Origin: a virus
DNA length: 64,000 nucleotides
IMG/VR virus record: IMGVR_UViG_3300033141_004852
Span: 1-64,000 of that record
Reading direction: 5' to 3' (one strand)
Part shown: piece after piece, positions 63,279 through 64,000 of the stretch
Layout: every line of letters begins with the position of its first letter
Numbering within the stretch: the stretch's first letter is position 1
Position numbers and translations under genes: made by a program
The notes under the pieces: model-generated
The model's input: the letters and a program-made list of their open reading frames with translations, nothing else
Told to the model about the DNA's origin: nothing
Databases searched by the model: none

Positions 63279-64000
63279 TCTGAACAACGGCGCCGCCGTA
63301 TCGCGCGTGATCGGTCGCGGTCGCTACGCCCTGCCGATCTGTGAAAATGTGGCGATCCGAACAGAAGGGCAGAAAATCCGGTGTTGGGCGTACCCCGCCG
63401 GACCCGCTGCTGCTTGGGACTTCAACGCGCGGGTAGCAGTCAGTGGGGGAATCACCGTCCCCGCCCGGACCCTCAAACGCGTGCTCAAAGCACTGAAAAC
63501 GAAGGCGCGGGAACCCCTGCGGCTCCAAGCACCGGACCCCTCTCACTTGACTATCACCGCGGGTAACACCCAAGTCAGCCTCCAGGGGCTCCCGATAGAA
63601 GAATACCCGCCCCTCCCCCACATCAAAGACCCCTCCACCTACCAAGTCACGGTGGGGATTCTCCGTGAGGCATCCACCCGCCTACTCCCCCTCGCCAAAG
63701 CGGCGGTGGAGGAGAAGTGGCAGGGGATTCACGTCATCCCCACCGACACAGACGCCGTGGGCTTCTGGGCCACAGACAGATTCCGAGTAACGCACATACC
63801 ACTCACCCCCACCGCGCAGACGGGGATGCAGCATATTCTAATCCCTACCGAGGCCCTAGAACACTTCCTCGCCCTCAGCCGCCGACTCGACGGCGAGGAA
63901 CCCGCATACATCCACGCAGGACAGAGTGCAGAGAGAGACGATCCCGCACCGCGGGTAACACTCACCTGTGGCCCCCTAACTGTTACTGCAGGCTCCTTCA
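63238..64000 (+). CDS. dnaN: DNA polymerase III beta subunit (sliding clamp), partial
   Basis: The first 254 codons of a beta-clamp protein, cut by the window edge. The clamp encircles DNA and tethers the replicative polymerase. Visible features: QGLPIEEYPPLP near residue 117-128 at the end of the first domain, and the clamp hallmark FWATDRFRVTHIPL near 182. The clamp normally has three domains (about 370 residues), so roughly the last third is missing. AGAGGAGGTAACAA precedes the ATG. It marks the start of a replication module and implies phage control of its own replisome. Confidence 0.9.
   Translation, partial: MAKPALDCTVTYADLNNGAAVSRVIGRGRYALPICENVAIRTEGQKIRCWAYPAGPAAAWDFNARVAVSGGITVPARTLKRVLKALKTKAREPLRLQAPDPSHLTITAGNTQVSLQGLPIEEYPPLPHIKDPSTYQVTVGILREASTRLLPLAKAAVEEKWQGIHVIPTDTDAVGFWATDRFRVTHIPLTPTAQTGMQHILIPTEALEHFLALSRRLDGEEPAYIHAGQSAERDDPAPRVTLTCGPLTVTAGSF

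Noticed and set aside
1-64000. CRISPR arrays, insertion sequences, integrase
   Set aside because: No spaced identical repeats, transposase or recombinase motifs were seen; the repeats found are regulatory palindromes or hairpins.

Overview
The window is a 64 kb piece of the genome of a double-stranded DNA tailed bacteriophage with a long non-contractile (siphovirus-type) tail. It carries a complete head-and-tail morphogenesis module (terminase, portal, prohead protease, scaffold, capsid, tail tube, tape measure, distal tail proteins, fibre, holin) with no sheath or contractile baseplate gene. GC content is high. Genes are packed with 4-10 base overlaps, and most starts sit behind AGGAGG-type ribosome binding sites, many with GTG or TTG start codons. 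This suggests a Gram-positive-like (Firmicutes-type) host, but the host cannot be named from the sequence. No integrase, transposase, CRISPR array or tRNA was recognised. Both window edges cut the genome: the right edge interrupts a sliding-clamp gene.

Layout. (1) 1-50.7 kb is one leftward gene train, on the minus strand. Read in the direction of transcription, its right part (50.6-32.4 kb) holds many small, often zinc-ribbon proteins and a DNA-metabolism/regulation set: a DUF5131-like protein, a HAD phosphatase, a TOPRIM protein, a beta-type DNA methyltransferase, RuvC-like and MmcB-like nucleases, a MazG-like pyrophosphohydrolase, an HExxH protein, a sigma factor, a HIRAN-domain protein and a second possible sigma-like factor. 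A patatin-like phospholipase, a secreted protein, a DUF1599-like protein, a dCMP-deaminase-like protein, a GH25-like hydrolase and a DUF4406-like protein follow. The structural genes run from 30.7 kb down to the holin at 56. A three-gene cassette of two glycosyltransferases and a deoxyribosyltransferase-like protein is inserted between the presumed tail terminator and the tail tube gene. (2) 50.7-51.69 kb is a divergent control region with three palindromic repeats and a run of 14 G. (3) 51.7-64 kb is a rightward train of about 30 small, mostly unrecognised genes, ending in the beta sliding clamp.

Regulation. A phage-specific promoter family (TTGACA, exactly 17 bases, TATA-like -10, usually with TGG before the -10) occurs five times on the plus strand and twice on the minus strand. 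The rightward genes are separated by long, perfect GC-rich hairpins. Hairpins also follow the major capsid, decoration and tail tube genes, where dosage matters. A phage sigma factor and a possible second one sit between the regulatory and structural parts of the leftward train, so a temporal switch from host-type promoters to phage-directed late transcription is likely, although no late promoter consensus was identified.

Sequence anomalies. Four places look like frameshifts: the tail assembly chaperone (probably programmed, +1), two zinc-ribbon genes (-1, at a C or G run, either programmed or base-calling errors), and a zinc-ribbon reading frame nested in the 3' end of a glycosyltransferase gene. 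The rightward region is also strongly enriched, on one strand only, in the words GATCTG and GTAAC.
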